From Bryopsis sp. KO-2023 (lineage: Eukaryota > Chlorophyta > Ulvophyceae > Bryopsidales > Bryopsidaceae), in assembly GCA_030272585.1 (NCBI GenBank), contig BSYQ01000004.1, positions 6,138,001 through 6,202,000 of the forward strand: DNA of 64,000 bases. The letters run 5' to 3'. The first letter of the stretch is position 1; each line of letters starts with the position of its first letter. Below are positions 12,901-27,386 of this stretch, piece by piece. A program made the position numbers and the translations under genes. The notes under the pieces were generated by a model that made no database searches, was not told the DNA's origin, and was given only the letters and a program-made list of their open reading frames with translations.

Positions 12901-14305
12901 AAAAAATCTGCAAAAATTAGACATTGAGACACTACCAGGGCTCCATTTATCACTGGGTATGGCCTCTCAACTCGAAATAGTGTACACCCTTCACCTTTAA
13001 AAAAAACGCTGAGAGCTTTTCAAGTGTTTGCTTTTTCATGTTCTTTGGATGCATGTCTGGGGAAAAAAAGTCAAAGCAACAAAAACCCCCCACAAGAAGT
13101 GCAGCAAGCTAAAACTTAGCGATGGTCCATCGATATTTCACTCTAACCTGTTGAGAACCACCATCGCTGTGATTTCGGCTGGCATTTCGCTATAGTTTTT
13201 GAGTGGATGGATGCAACTCATGTTCCATATCTTCAGAGCCCTATCCATTCCCCCAGACAACAAAGTTCCAGAGTCCGTAATGCACAGCCCTGACACTCTG
13301 AACACAGAAACAACCTCAACGAAAAAAAGACAAACTAAACTAAAATAAAAATAATGCCATCTTAAATTTCACTGACGAAAAATGCGATTCTTTCCCCCAA
13401 TCAACAGTGATGCGACAGTAATGTTGAAACACGAAATACGTGTGTCTTGATTAAGAAAACAAAACAAAAAAACTCTCATTTTCTGGTGTTATCATCCAAC
13501 GATATGTACTGTATATACATATACACAGGATTTTTTTTCAATAAAGAAAAACAAGAATCTTCTGCTTTTAAGCTCCGGATAACCAACCGATCCGATGCAT
13601 CCAACGACAAATTTCTTCACCAAAAAAAAATACATGTGCCACATCCTTTACTCATTGCCACTTCTTTGCAAGATTCAGGTGTGCTGCTGCTAAAATAGCA
13701 TTGCTTGACAGAATGCAAAAAGAACCTACCTTTTGGTGTGGTGGTCCAGTTTGTTCACAAACTTCCTGTTGATGGGGTCGATCACAACGATAGAATTACC
13801 AGCGGCATAAGCATAATATTGGCCATCCCGAGAACATGCCGAAACACAACTGAAATACCTGTGCAGCAAAAACTATTTTACCACACTTTTCTCACTTTTT
13901 TCTAATGAAAATATCTTGCCCAGGCAAAACACCCCAACAGTGACGACTTGAGGCTTTGACGTCTTTATGAATAGACACGTGCAAATACGTCAGCCTATTA
14001 GAAGGGTGGGCTGGGGTTGTGTTTGAGGTTTCAACAGACGATTGTGATAAAAATTTCACTGGCACAACACCCTACGTCCGTTTGAATGAATAAAAAGAAG
14101 GATAGATCGTTGTCTAAAGACATAGTGTCCAGCATCCAGCAAACATCCGGATCGGTCGCGGAAAGATGTTCGACCATCAAGAAGAATCCTGGCGACGACG
14201 CAGACGTCCTCACAAAAGATCGCCATCAACGGGCTGAACAGGGCAGGGGTTGGCGTACCAGTTAACCGAGGGTGGCAGCAAGATCTCCTCTCCCCGCGTG
14301 CTCAT
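6989..14305 (-). CDS. Gemin5-like WD40 protein, multi-exon
   Basis: Gemin5 is the tandem WD40-propeller subunit of the SMN complex that recognises snRNA precursors. Exon 1 (14305-14214) encodes 'LLPPSVNWYANPC', matching the Gemin5 N-terminus. Further exons, all in consistent phase, are 13858-13730, 13297-13148, 12883-12819, 12431-12349, 12013-11503, 11282-11172, 10940-10785, 10453-10156, 9827-9724, 9386-9258, 8932-8838 and 8603 to about 7825 (641 codons before the last). Segments such as 'TNSLDRNLIVWKA', 'GRVTSVAWHPY' and 'LLAFGCDDGTVGLM' line up with Gemin5 in order. After 'SVDGMSG' the frame stops, but coding resumes in another frame with an acidic linker (to about 7416) and a final exon (about 7208-6989) ending 'VDGWQ'. 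The helical C-terminal half of animal Gemin5 is not visible. Confidence 0.78.
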
Positions 14306-14451
14306 CGTTTCGCAAGGGGTTCCACTCCAGACCGCGACGGCAGCGAATTGCGGGTGCTATTTTTGAACTCGTTTTGGGCACTGTTGGCTGTCCGTAGTAC
14401 TGCATCCAGCGGATCAACCAGATTTGCTGGATCTGTGGGGGTGGTTCAAGA

Positions 14452-14941
14452 CTAGGGATGTCCCTGAAAACTTTTCAAGAGAAAATCCACATTTGGGTGG
14501 ACCTTCACAAAATCCACATTTGGGTAATCGTTCGCATTTTTCCCAATAGGATGATTGGTCGCTGGTGAAATTTTGAAAAATTTGTGAGACTAATGACTTC
14601 GCCGATAATAATATTTGCAATCATGGTCACTTGAAGAAACCGTGGAGACAACTGTGATGTTGCAGTACAACAAACATATATGGGTGTTTTGATGCTCTTG
14701 ATGCGAGGTTGATAGGCTGGATATTTTTTGAATAGTGCTTGGGGGGTGAGATACATTTCTTTTTTGTAAGGTTGGTGGTTCAAAAAGTCATTGTTATGAA
14801 TTTTACAAGCCAGAAAAATTCACAGACAATTCACAGTTGGGGAAAAAGTTGCACGTTTTTTCTCACATTTGGGCACCGAAACGTTCCCATCAAAAGTCCA
14901 CATTTGGGTGAACCGGAATTCACACACAGGGACATCTCTAG
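14452..14941. mobile_element. MITE, about 490 bp, probably hAT-like
   Basis: The ends form a terminal inverted repeat: CTAGGGATGTCCCTG at the left and CAGGGACATCTCTAG at the right, with one mismatch. Inside both ends is the subterminal motif CCACATTTGGGT (twice at 14487-14525, once near 14900). There is no coding capacity for a transposase. The TIR style resembles hAT elements, but I could not find an 8-bp target duplication. It lies just upstream of the Gemin5-like start. Confidence 0.65.
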
Positions 14942-16202
14942 TCCCCAGCCTCACCCCCAACCCCCCTCGTTTTCTTTAATCTTTTATATATATATTTTCT
15001 CCCTTACTAAAAAGAACTGAAGCATTGCTTTCCCAAACTCAACCCCCGGCATTCACCGGTCCCATCTCTACCCACATTTTCGTGGAATTGTTTTTTAGCC
15101 GGACATTTTTTTAATACAAACTACCAATGAAAAAAAAAAAAAAAAACCTCGCTGTTTTTTTGGTTTTTTTTCTTCTTTTTTCTCCGTCATTGATCACTTT
15201 GAAACCCGAAATGTCACTTTCAACTAATGTTTTTTTTTTCTTTATAAAAGATGACCTTTTGTGTTTTTTTTTGTTTTTTTTTTTTAACTTATCCGTGCCT
15301 CACAATATCAATGGGAGATGGTTTATAAAACAAAACAAAAACAAAACATAAAACATAAACAAACCCTCCTTTTCATTTTTTTCTTTTTGCCAGCTTCTTT
15401 TTTTTTCCTTCCCTTTTTTTTCCCTTCGGTTTCAACCAATGCTTTCGATGTGTTAATCTATCCTTTAGATTTTTTGTTCTAAATTTAGAAATCTATTCAC
15501 ATGTGTGCATTTTATCACACACATGTACTTATCAGCATGTAAAAAAAAAAAAAAAACAATAAAAAAAATGCAGCGATCACACTAGACATATCTTTTTTTC
15601 TTTTGTTAATAATCTAACAGTTTTTTTTTTCGGACTTTTTCTTTTCTCTATATATTTTTCTTTTCTTTTTTTCGAATCACCAAAGGTCAAAATTTCTTCA
15701 AATAAAAAAAAGAAAGAAAAAATTGCAGACAGCAATCTCCCCATGCTTCCTTTTCTTTTTCTTTTAGTCCCATTCTCAAAACAAACAGCTAGAAATCAAA
15801 ACCCCTGAAAAAAAGAAAAAAAAAAGAAAAAAACCCACCTAAAAACAAAACATCTCCTGCCAAAAATACATCATTTTCTGGCTGTCTTTTTTTCTATGAA
15901 ATTCTCCCCTTTTTTTCTCCCCCATCCCTGTTTTTCTCCCCCTCGTTTTTTGCTGCCTATCTCACTTTTCCCCCCACCTCGGTCACACTTTTTTCGGGAG
16001 GGTCCCTGCTGACTACCTCACTCTTTTCATATTCGTCACACCTTTTTTTTGGGGGGAGGGGGGGGGTCTCCATCACCCGATCACACCACCACAAGGTTCA
16101 ATATCAACCCTTTCCCCCCCCCCCCAAAAAAAAAAGAACCAACCAACCATATTTTCAAAAACGAGGATAGAAATAGACTTTCGAATACTAGTATACGATA
16201 AA
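14942..16202. other. Homopolymer-rich DNA without a gene
   Basis: About 1.26 kb of T-, A- and C-runs (for example poly-A at 15125-15146 and 15541-15556). No reading frame with protein-like composition is visible on either strand. It separates the Gemin5-like start from the end of the ankyrin gene. Confidence 0.5.
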
Positions 16203-17650
16203 TTAAAACGAAGCGTGCTTAGGCTTCCGTCGCCAAAATCCTGACATGGATCGCCTTCTCAAGAATTTTTGCAGTTCCACGTGCCCGTAATCTTTTGCCA
16301 GCTGCAATGGCCGCCGGCGCCGCCGGGGCAAATCATTTCCGAATTCGCAGTCGCTGGAGCTGGCAAAACATCGAAGGCTTCGACTCCTGGCAACCCCCGG
16401 GGAAAAAGGCTGGAAAGTATTTTTTTTTTTTTTTGGTGGGGAAGGGAAATCGATGGTTAGAACGGGAAGAAAAACAAGAATAGACCACGGGAAGATAAAG
16501 AAGAAGAATTGGATATTTGGGGGGGAACCAGAAAAAAAAAAACAAGAAGAAAAAAAAAAGAAAAGGGATCGAAGGAAAAAAAGAAAAACAAAAAACAATG
16601 AATAAAACAAAGGGTGGTGATGAGTTTCTTATTATCAAATTTTTTTGGTTTTGGTGGGGCCGATGCTTTTTCTGGTTTAAATACAGCCATTGATTTGTTC
16701 TTCAGGCGAAAAAAAGAAAACAAAGTTGAAAAAAATTAAAAATTAAAATTAAAAATAGGTAGCGGTGAAGAAAAGCTCCTCACTTTGGTTTTCTTGCGAA
16801 AATCTGCCCCTCCTTCTAGAACGAGCATTCTGGCAAATTCAGCATGATTTGCGATTATGGCCGAATGCAAGGGCGTCATTCCATCCTGACGCAAAACCCC
16901 CCACAAAAACCCATCTTTTCAGTAAAAAGAAACCAAGGATAACACAATATGCCAAAGTAACACCCCGTCCATCGAAATCAACACAATTTTTTATAGTATA
17001 ATATAATATATACTTATTCGGTTAGTATTATATATACATATTTTTTTTTGGGGGGGGGAAGTTGAGGGGGATAATTCCAATTCCTAGCATCTCTTGATCT
17101 TCTTTCTGTTTGTTTATTTTTTGTGCTTTACCAAACTGGATGGTTTTTTTCTGGCTCTTTTTCTAGTTACAACCCTGCTCATCGGCCAACTGTCAACGAT
17201 GCCCTTTCCCACAAATACTTCCAAGTCGAACCCAAGCCCGCCACCCCCGAAGAAATCGCAACTCTAGTCCAAGGAAGTACAAAATTCCACAACTGAAAAG
17301 GGGGGGAAAAAGAAAAAAAAGGAAAAAGCAAAGAAAACGAACAAGAAAAAGCTGATGGGAGGGAGGCCTTCAGAAAAAGAAATTCTAGAAAACGATTTAT
17401 ACATAGAATATACTCCTAGAACAACTCCTCCCTCCCTTGCTTTTTTTTTTTTCCTGTTATAATAATATGCGGCATTTTTTTTCAAGACAAGTTTCCAATT
17501 TCTCCACCATGCACCAAAAACCTGACAAAACCAACATCTAGAAAAGGGAAGAAAAAAAAACGTCTCAAAAAAGGGAAAAACAAACAAACAAAGAAAAACT
17601 CCGTCTTCATTTGCTGCATTCAATCTCCCATCATATTGCTCCACAGCAAC
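16203..17650 (-). CDS. Ankyrin-repeat protein, C-terminal exons
   Basis: Minus-strand exon fragments carry ankyrin repeats. About 17650-17595 reads 'YDGRLNAANEDG'; about 16895-16788 reads 'DGMTPLHSAIIANHAEFA' followed by 'MLVLEGGADF'; about 16390-16203 reads 'PLQLAKDYGHVELQKFL' and ends in a basic tail '...RRKPKHASF' with stop at 16203. Ankyrin repeats mediate protein-protein contacts, and nothing here fixes a more specific role. Introns are rich in T and A. Exact borders are uncertain because each intron offers several GT/AG choices, and the 5' end was not found. A plus-strand kinase exon lies inside the longest intron. Confidence 0.6.
17167..17296 (+). pseudogene. Orphan C-terminal exon of a CDK (CDK7/CDKD-like) kinase
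   Basis: After a TTTTTCTAG acceptor, the frame reads 'YNPAHRPTVNDALSHKYF', then 'EPKPATPEEIATL', and stops at TGA 17294-17296. This matches the end of a cyclin-dependent kinase catalytic domain (subdomain XI 'NP..R.T...AL...YF') with a Pro-rich tail as in CDK7/CDKD. No upstream kinase exon (activation loop, HRD, DFG) can be seen on this strand back to the Gemin5-like gene, and the exon lies within the minus-strand ankyrin gene. I read it as a displaced fragment; a very long gene with distant exons is less likely. Confidence 0.55.
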
Positions 17651-17911
17651 AAAAAATTCTCAGTTTCTCGACATCATACCATTTTCCTCGCATTTCTCAA
17701 AAAGAAAAACAACACAGAAAGAAAAGAGGGGAGTCCTCTCAGGGGACCCCCCAAAAAAAACACCCTCCAGCTGATTGTTTCTTTCGTTTTCTTACAAATA
17801 TCCTTTTCAATTCCAATCTCACCCCCTCCAAATTGCAACCAAGACAAAAAAAAATTCAAATCCATCCAAAAGGGGGGGAGGGGGGGGAGGGAGAGAACAA
17901 CCCCCGCCCCA

Positions 17912-23098
<5,187 letters not shown>

Positions 23099-23143
23099 TG
23101 AAGGAAATGGACTGAGCTGCGAAATTTATGGGCAGAAAGGTTC

Positions 23144-23374
23144 ATGGTGGAGCGTCAACAACCAGCACTAAAATCAAATGGAGGATCAAAATTCCAACAA
23201 GCCAGAGTTGCAAGCACGTGGAAACAAGGGAACACAGAGCAGTTGCTGTATAACAAAGCTTGGAAGATGGTGGAACTCCTCACCAGGCCAATGGGAGAAA
23301 GGCAAGTACTGGAAGATCTTATTTCTGATCCTGAATTGGCACAATATGGGCTGGAAATGATCAGAGATTTTTAG
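23144..23374 (+). CDS. Small ORF of unknown function (76 aa)
   Basis: ATG to TAG frame with protein-like composition ('LLYNKAWKMVELLTRPMGE', then 'LEDLISDPELAQYGL'). It lies on the plus strand between the first recognised Naa35 exon and the H2A gene, both on the minus strand. It is not recognised. It could be a short independent gene, an exon, or chance. Confidence 0.3.
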   Translation: MVERQQPALKSNGGSKFQQARVASTWKQGNTEQLLYNKAWKMVELLTRPMGERQVLEDLISDPELAQYGLEMIRDF

Positions 23375-23547
23375 GGGAATCCCTACCACCGCCAAGAGGA
23401 GATGTTTGTGAGGATCCAAACTGATAATCACGTTTGCGAAAAGGATATTACACGAAACTCTCACCGCCAGATTTCAAAAATCTCTTGTCTTCCCTCTACA
23501 CCCCTCTAAACTGTGTTCAAAAGCAAACGCCCCTCTCTTCAAAATTC

Positions 23548-23703
23548 ATAAGGCTTCCCATTTAATTCTACTCTTCTCCCCCTTCATATTTTCTCCTGCT
23601 TCCACCCTTTTCAAAACGTTCATAATGCTTCCACCCTCTTCAAAACGTTCATAAGGATAAGGCTTCCCATTCAATTCTCTCTCACTCTTCTCCCCCTTCA
23701 TTT
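23548..23703. repeat. Imperfect ~105-bp tandem duplication in the H2A 3' flank
   Basis: ATAAGGCTTCCCATT plus CTCTTCTCCCCCTTCAT occurs at about 23548 and again at about 23653, and TTCAAAACGTTCATAA occurs twice in between. The second copy overlaps the last codons of the H2A gene. Confidence 0.7.
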
Positions 23704-24032
23704 TCTCGATTTGCTTCTATTCGCTGCTTGAACTTGGGAAGGAGCGAAGCCAACAAGTCCAGCTCGTCATCTTCACTTATCGCCCTTCGAACGTCTCCAG
23801 GGTATATCTTAGAAACAGAGGTGTTGGTTTCGATCTCCGCGTAACCCGATAGCTCCAAAACTTCGGCGGTCATACATTCCAAGACTGCTGTTATATAAAC
23901 TGACGCAGATTGGGCCACACGCGTGTTTGGGTTGCGCGCCTTCAAAAGTCGGGCGACCTCCCCGACTGGGAATGTGACGCCTGCCTTTTCTTGAAGGCTA
24001 GGTTCTTGTTCTTGTTGGCTCCTCTCCGCCAT
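23682..24032 (-). CDS. Divergent histone H2A variant, intronless
   Basis: A 116-aa histone-fold protein. 'AGVTFPVGEVARLL' corresponds to the H2A start of helix 1 ('AGLQFPVGRIHRLL'). 'VLECMTAEVLELSGYA' keeps the acidic-patch glutamates of helix 2, and 'AISEDDELDLLASLLPK' corresponds to the C-terminal 'AIRNDEELNKLL...LLPK'. The N-terminal tail is only about 16 residues, Gln/Glu-rich and almost without lysine, unlike the basic tail of canonical H2A. Loop 2 ('SVSKIYPGDVRRA') is also unusual, and the tail ends 'ENEGGEE'. I chose ATG 24032 (context TTGGATGG) because the upstream in-frame extension to 24173 is unlike histone. Expected role: a nucleosome variant pairing with H2B, function unknown. 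Confidence 0.85.
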   Translation of the reverse strand: MAERSQQEQEPSLQEKAGVTFPVGEVARLLKARNPNTRVAQSASVYITAVLECMTAEVLELSGYAEIETNTSVSKIYPGDVRRAISEDDELDLLASLLPKFKQRIEANRENEGGEE

Positions 24033-24750
24033 CCAAACCGATGAGCTTACTCGAGACTCGAGACTCGTGTATCGAAGGAGCAGAAAACGCAGGGAGTGTT
24101 CGTGCAAAATAGGGGGTTTTGCCAGTATTAGTAGTCGACGCAGCCGTACGACGGACGGGAAAAGCTGGGACATGCTGGCGATGTGTCGTGTGTGATGTGT
24201 GTGTCGTGTGCGTTGGCGTTCTCACGCCTCTGGGAAACGCAACGGCCTTACTCGATTTCGCTTGATGTTGCCTGAGAACTGCGTTCCGTTGCCACCCCTG
24301 CCGTCGGCAACAGTTTTCGCCCCCTTGAGATCTTCGTTGCACTCCTTCACACTCCCTCTCACCTGAACACGACCACCGACAGCTTATCAAGGTGCCCAGG
24401 AGGCTCCACCCAACACTGTTGGTCGCCGAATCGACGACACTGGCGAAACGCGAGCGAGGATGAGAGTGGGGCCTTGATGAAAAGCAGTAGCATGGGATCT
24501 GGACCAGTGTATTTTTTTTCAATTTCACTCAATGGCAGTTGATAGCAATCATCCATATGCTAGGTTTCGCATGGTGGATGGTGCAAGAAATGTTCATTAG
24601 ATTCCTTTGCTCATGTTTTCCACTTCGTGCAATTTTTTTCCATTTGTATTATTAACATTGGTGGAAATTGGTGTTAACCTATGACAGAAAGATATTGGTG
24701 GCTACCAGAGCAGGTGTGGGCAAGAATGTCCAAATGGGCCTCCAATGCTT
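24033..24750. other. H2A upstream region; one unassigned minus-strand ORF
   Basis: Contains a GT-rich stretch at about 24175-24215, probably H2A promoter or leader. A minus-strand frame at 24556-24359 (65 aa, starting 'MDDCYQLPLSEIEKKY') ends at a plausible GTGAGA donor. I do not recognise it and cannot connect it to a downstream exon. Confidence 0.3.
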
Positions 24751-24756
24751 GAGGAC

Positions 24757-25466
24757 TTCACGAACGTTTTGGACAATGCGCAGAACCTGTGGTCGGTGAG
24801 CTCAGGAAGATTCGGGATGCCCTTGAAAGGAAAGCAATGCCACAGACAGTCACAGGAGACAAGCTCTGCATGACAGAGACACCCAGTCACATCAACAAGG
24901 GATCTACGAGCACAGGTAATATGTATAGATATATGTTGGAAGAATTTCTTGCTTGAGTATGTATCATCAAAGGGATGGGTGGATTTGTTTGGGATTTGTG
25001 GTTGCTTGCCAGGGTCAGCAGAGCGTCGACTCGGACCTGAGATTTTGTGGACTTATTGTTTCTGTGATGACTGTTTTCTGCAGAAGGATGCTACAACAAA
25101 GGTGTTGCTGCACGTTTGCTGACCAGGCTGGGCCATCGCACCACACTCCTTCGAAAAGATCCGCCATGAAAGGCAATTGATCGTGCCAAAGAGAGATCAC
25201 CCACGCTGAGGTCGGTTGAAAAAGTGGATGCATTGGCCAGCTCTGAAACGACAGCAGCTGATTCCTTTCAGGAGGGCGTGTCTACTTCCCCAAGCGAGGA
25301 TTTTGCCTGGCCTTGTCCCCCGATTCACATGGATCCGCTTACCCCAAGCTTTCTTCAGGAGAGATCTAAGCAGCCGACGGAGCTACACACTCCAGAATAC
25401 TCAGAAGTCGGGTCGACGATACATCGCAAATTGTTTTGGGTTGATCTCAGGTTTTCCAAAGAGTAA
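24757..25466 (+). CDS. Unidentified two-exon gene with an in-frame TGA
   Basis: Exon 24757-24917 (about 'GELRKIRDALERKAM', 'CMTETPSHINKGSTST') ends at a GTAATA donor in phase 1. Exon 25091-25466 after TTCTGCAG restores the phase ('GCYNKGVAARLLTRLGH'). The frame reaches TGA at 25167-25169 and then stays open for 98 more codons of natural-looking sequence ('AIDRAKERSPTLRSVEKV', 'SSETTAADSFQEG') to TAA 25464-25466. The TGA may end the protein, be a mutation or sequencing error, or be read through. Family not recognised; the 5' border is uncertain. Confidence 0.4.
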
Positions 25467-25479
25467 GGCCCCTAACAAG

Positions 25480-26850
25480 ATGTCCATTCGCGATCCGAGT
25501 GATGGCAAGCAATGGGGGGTGCTGCTGGAATATCTCAACCCAGACACCGAAGCCCAGTTTCTCAAAAATTTCAGCGCCTGCAGTTTCAAATACGATGTGG
25601 CCAACCACGTGATCATGATTTCGCTGGGCTGCGCTTTTTCATTCATAATGACCATGATCAACGGAGCCACCCTGGGGGTGAACCTCTTCTTGGTTTGCAT
25701 TTCTGTGACGGCCCTCCGGCTGTATTTCATTCTGAAAAGGAAGGATATCTACGTGAAAAACCGGACAGTGATTTTGATGTTTTCCCAAACCATGCATGCA
25801 CTGTTGGCCACTCTTTCCAGCAGCTATATGCCGATGCCGGACTACACCAGACTGTCGTTTCTGGTTATGTACTTGATGAGAACCCCCATTTTGATTCTCA
25901 ACATGGTGGGGATTGGCCTTTCCGTTCCAATCAAGGTGACCCTTTTTATATGTCAAAAGTGCATGGAAAAAAAAAAAAAAAAAAAGACTAACTATATAAG
26001 CAATTTCCATCATTAATAGCTCAGAAAACTTTTTTATGAAGGCATATGACTTCAAAGTATTCAAATTCTAGGTCAAAACCAATGTGCACCGTTCTATTTT
26101 TAGCAATCTTTTCTCAGTGGGTTTTTTGCTTCTCGAACATCAGTTTCTCATCCTGGCAACCCCACGACCTTTCAATCATACTTTTTTTTTATCTTGGTCG
26201 GAACATTTCTGCTCCTAAATGTAGCTTTCTTTTTTACATTTGAATCGTTTATGATTGTAGTTCTTAACCCTTTGAAGTTTAGTAACCATTTCAAGTTTAT
26301 GAATTCTATTTGTTTCTTTCGGACCGTTTTGGGGTTTTTAAAGAATTTTAGTTCAATACAACGTGAATTTACGTATCTCCCCTTCTGTTCAGTTCGGTTG
26401 TTTGTTTTTTCCTTTGCAGGCCCATGTGTTTTCCAGCTTATTTGCTTGTTTGGCTTCTTCGGTGTGGATCCTGCCCTTTTGCAGTCGGTGCCAAAACGTG
26501 GACCACGCCTACCCAACCACAGTGTCCCAAACTTTCTTTCCTGACTTGAGTCGAACTATCACCGAGTGGCTGCATCGATCCACAGTCATCGGAGCTTTGG
26601 TCGATGCGACTAATTCGGGGACACCCAGGCCAGCCCCCACACTTGCTGGGTCCCCATGCTGTTCCTGCACTTGACGTTCGGCTATTTCTTCCCTTGTGCG
26701 GTGATGTACTGTGCAGAAGCATATCAAAGAGCCCAGTTCGTTTGTAGGAGGCGTTCCCAAGGGGAGTCTGACATAGGGACACCGGTTTCATCGGCCGAAT
26801 CCAACGCAGCACCGACCAGAACAGAGTTAGATGCAGGACAGCTCAAATTC
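25480..26850 (+). CDS. Polytopic membrane protein, unknown family
   Basis: Exon 1 starts at ATG 25480 ('MSIRDPSDGKQWGVLLEYL') and runs to a GTGACC donor after 25935. It contains several hydrophobic helices ('VIMISLGCAFSFIMTMI', 'VNLFLVCISVTALRLYF', 'FLVMYLMRTPILILNMV'). Exon 2 starts at 26420 after TTTGCAG in the same phase ('AHVFSSLFACLASSVWILPF'). At about 26640 the protein-like signal moves to another frame ('MLFLHLTFGYFFPCAVMY') followed by a polar tail, so either an unrecognised intron or a frame error lies there. No family recognised. About six transmembrane segments suggest a channel, transporter or receptor-like protein. Confidence 0.5.
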
Positions 26851-27386
26851 CTGACCACCCAGAAGCAAAACTGTCGTTTTGGTGTTTTTACTGCAGCTCA
26901 CCACTTCTTGCTTTTGAATACAACGACAAAAAAAGAGTTTGATCTGTATTTCAATTTGTCTACTACTGAAAATAACGCTCTTTCTGATGGGAAAAAAAAA
27001 ATAATTTTCTTTTTTCTTCTCGTTTTGTTGAAAAAAGATTCATACAAATTTTTGGTTTCCTCTCTGAAGCATTTAAAAAAAAAAAAATTAAATGAGGAGG
27101 AAAAAGCGTCGATTTGACTGACCAGTTCCAAAATTGGCATGCTTTTGCTATCAAGCTCCCCAAAATCATCCATCTGCATTATTTGAAGTCAAATAATCAT
27201 TCCTTATTCTTTAAACATAGCATAAACACAATTTCAAAACTTCTTGCTTTTTCTCTTCAATATAAAGAGCAATAAAAAACGTGTTTCAAGCCTTTATTCA
27301 GCATTTAACAAAAGCCACAGAAAACGTTAATGCATCATTTAGGCGTAGATTTTGTCTATTTTTTCCATTATTATAATTTTTTTCAT
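26851..27386. other. No gene seen
   Basis: AT-rich DNA with A- and T-runs between the membrane-protein gene and the 3' end of the minus-strand HEAT-like gene. Only low-complexity frames are present. Confidence 0.4.

Noticed and set aside
24676-24746. Transposase-like start 'MTERYWWLPEQVWARM'
   Set aside because: Only 23 codons before a stop, no catalytic residues and no inverted repeats. Chance resemblance is as likely.
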